Of a stretch of 64,000 nt of DNA, positions 63,721 through 64,000 are shown piece after piece. The DNA is from Moraxella osloensis (lineage in GTDB: Bacteria > Pseudomonadota > Gammaproteobacteria > Pseudomonadales > Moraxellaceae), in contig NZ_CP014234.1 in NCBI RefSeq assembly GCF_001553955.1, forward strand, positions 806,001 to 870,000, given 5' to 3'. How positions within the stretch are numbered: the stretch's first letter is position 1; each line of letters starts with the position of its first letter. The position numbers and the translations under genes were made by a program. A model generated the notes under the pieces. That model saw nothing but the letters and a program-made list of their open reading frames with translations. It did no database searches and was not told where the DNA came from.

Positions 63721-64000
63721 ATGCAAAATCCGATCTTAGTACTTAATTGTGGGTCTTCATCAATCAAATACGCGTTATTAAGCAATGACAGCAGCGAGCG
63801 CGTTGCCGGTCTTGCGGAAAACTTGGGCTTAGATACGGCACGTATCAAACACACCGACCTCAATGGGGAAAAAGTCGAAATCTCTTTGGCAGGCGCCAAT
63901 CACCAATGGGCGCTGCAAAAAATATTAGGTTTATTAGCAGCTTACAAACCCGTTGCCGTGGGTCACCGTGTGGTGCATGGGGGACGTGAGTTTTCACATG
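63721..64000 (+). CDS. ackA: Acetate kinase (partial, 3' end outside window)
   Basis: Interconverts acetate and acetyl phosphate. The visible 93 residues begin MQNPILVLNCGSSSIKYALLS, with the phosphate-binding NCGSSSIKY loop of acetate kinases, and include VGHRVVHGGREF with the substrate-site Arg. AAAGGA lies seven bases before the ATG at 63721. The rest is past the window end; pta would be expected downstream. Confidence 0.93.
   Translation, partial: MQNPILVLNCGSSSIKYALLSNDSSERVAGLAENLGLDTARIKHTDLNGEKVEISLAGANHQWALQKILGLLAAYKPVAVGHRVVHGGREFSH

Overview
The window looks like chromosome of a gammaproteobacterium of the family Moraxellaceae (Moraxella/Faucicola/Psychrobacter type). The basis is moderate-to-low GC, the gene order fimT-pilV-pilW-pilX-pilY1-pilE, a pilin followed by its own TfpO-type ligase plus a separate PglL ligase, a scattered gspF-gspG pair, cytochrome c4 divergent from engB, and lptM-lysA-dapF-xerC. 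The genus is inferred from gene content, not from a search. There is no CRISPR array, rRNA or tRNA that I can see.

1-8.7 kb (all minus): one tightly packed operon, pglL > initiating sugar-phosphate transferase > pseB > pseC > pseF > pseG/pseH fusion > pseI (cut by the window edge). It makes CMP-pseudaminic acid and contains the membrane enzymes needed to start a lipid-linked glycan and move it to protein. 8.7-11 kb: a type IV pilin with a sigma-54 promoter, followed by an AT-rich TfpO-type pilin ligase whose first codons contain an intrinsic terminator. 11.3-19.6 kb (minus): the minor-pilin/PilY1 operon.

19.8-29 kb (minus): comF, outer-membrane phospholipase A, an IS200/IS605-family tnpB element sitting inside a DUF3465 lipoprotein gene, dsbD, and the type II secretion genes gspG and gspF. 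29-35.5 kb: an AraC-type regulator, a probable 6S RNA upstream of 5-formyltetrahydrofolate cyclo-ligase, a second tnpB-less IS605-type element with a structured right end, lon and a ferritin.

35.8-43 kb: MFS transporter, hisC, pabB, fabB, EcsC-like protein. 43.2-48.1 kb: the str genes rpsL, rpsG, fusA, tuf, with unusually long, hairpin-bearing spacers. 48-54.3 kb: cytochrome c4, engB, BepA-type protease, TusA-like protein, rpoH with a long acidic N-terminus, DUF423, thiS. 54.3-64 kb: CPA1 antiporter, rpoN, nitrilase-family hydrolase, cyclic-nucleotide-binding protein, xerC, dapF, lysA, lptM and the start of ackA.

The most interesting material is (1) the pilin glycosylation locus with two oligosaccharyltransferases, a pseudaminic acid pathway and an attenuator embedded in tfpO; (2) two related IS605-type elements whose right ends share a covarying hairpin, one of which cleanly splits a lipoprotein gene at a TTTAT target; (3) a probable 6S RNA; (4) acidic expansions in both alternative sigma factors; and (5) short degenerate tandem repeats in many intergenic spacers.
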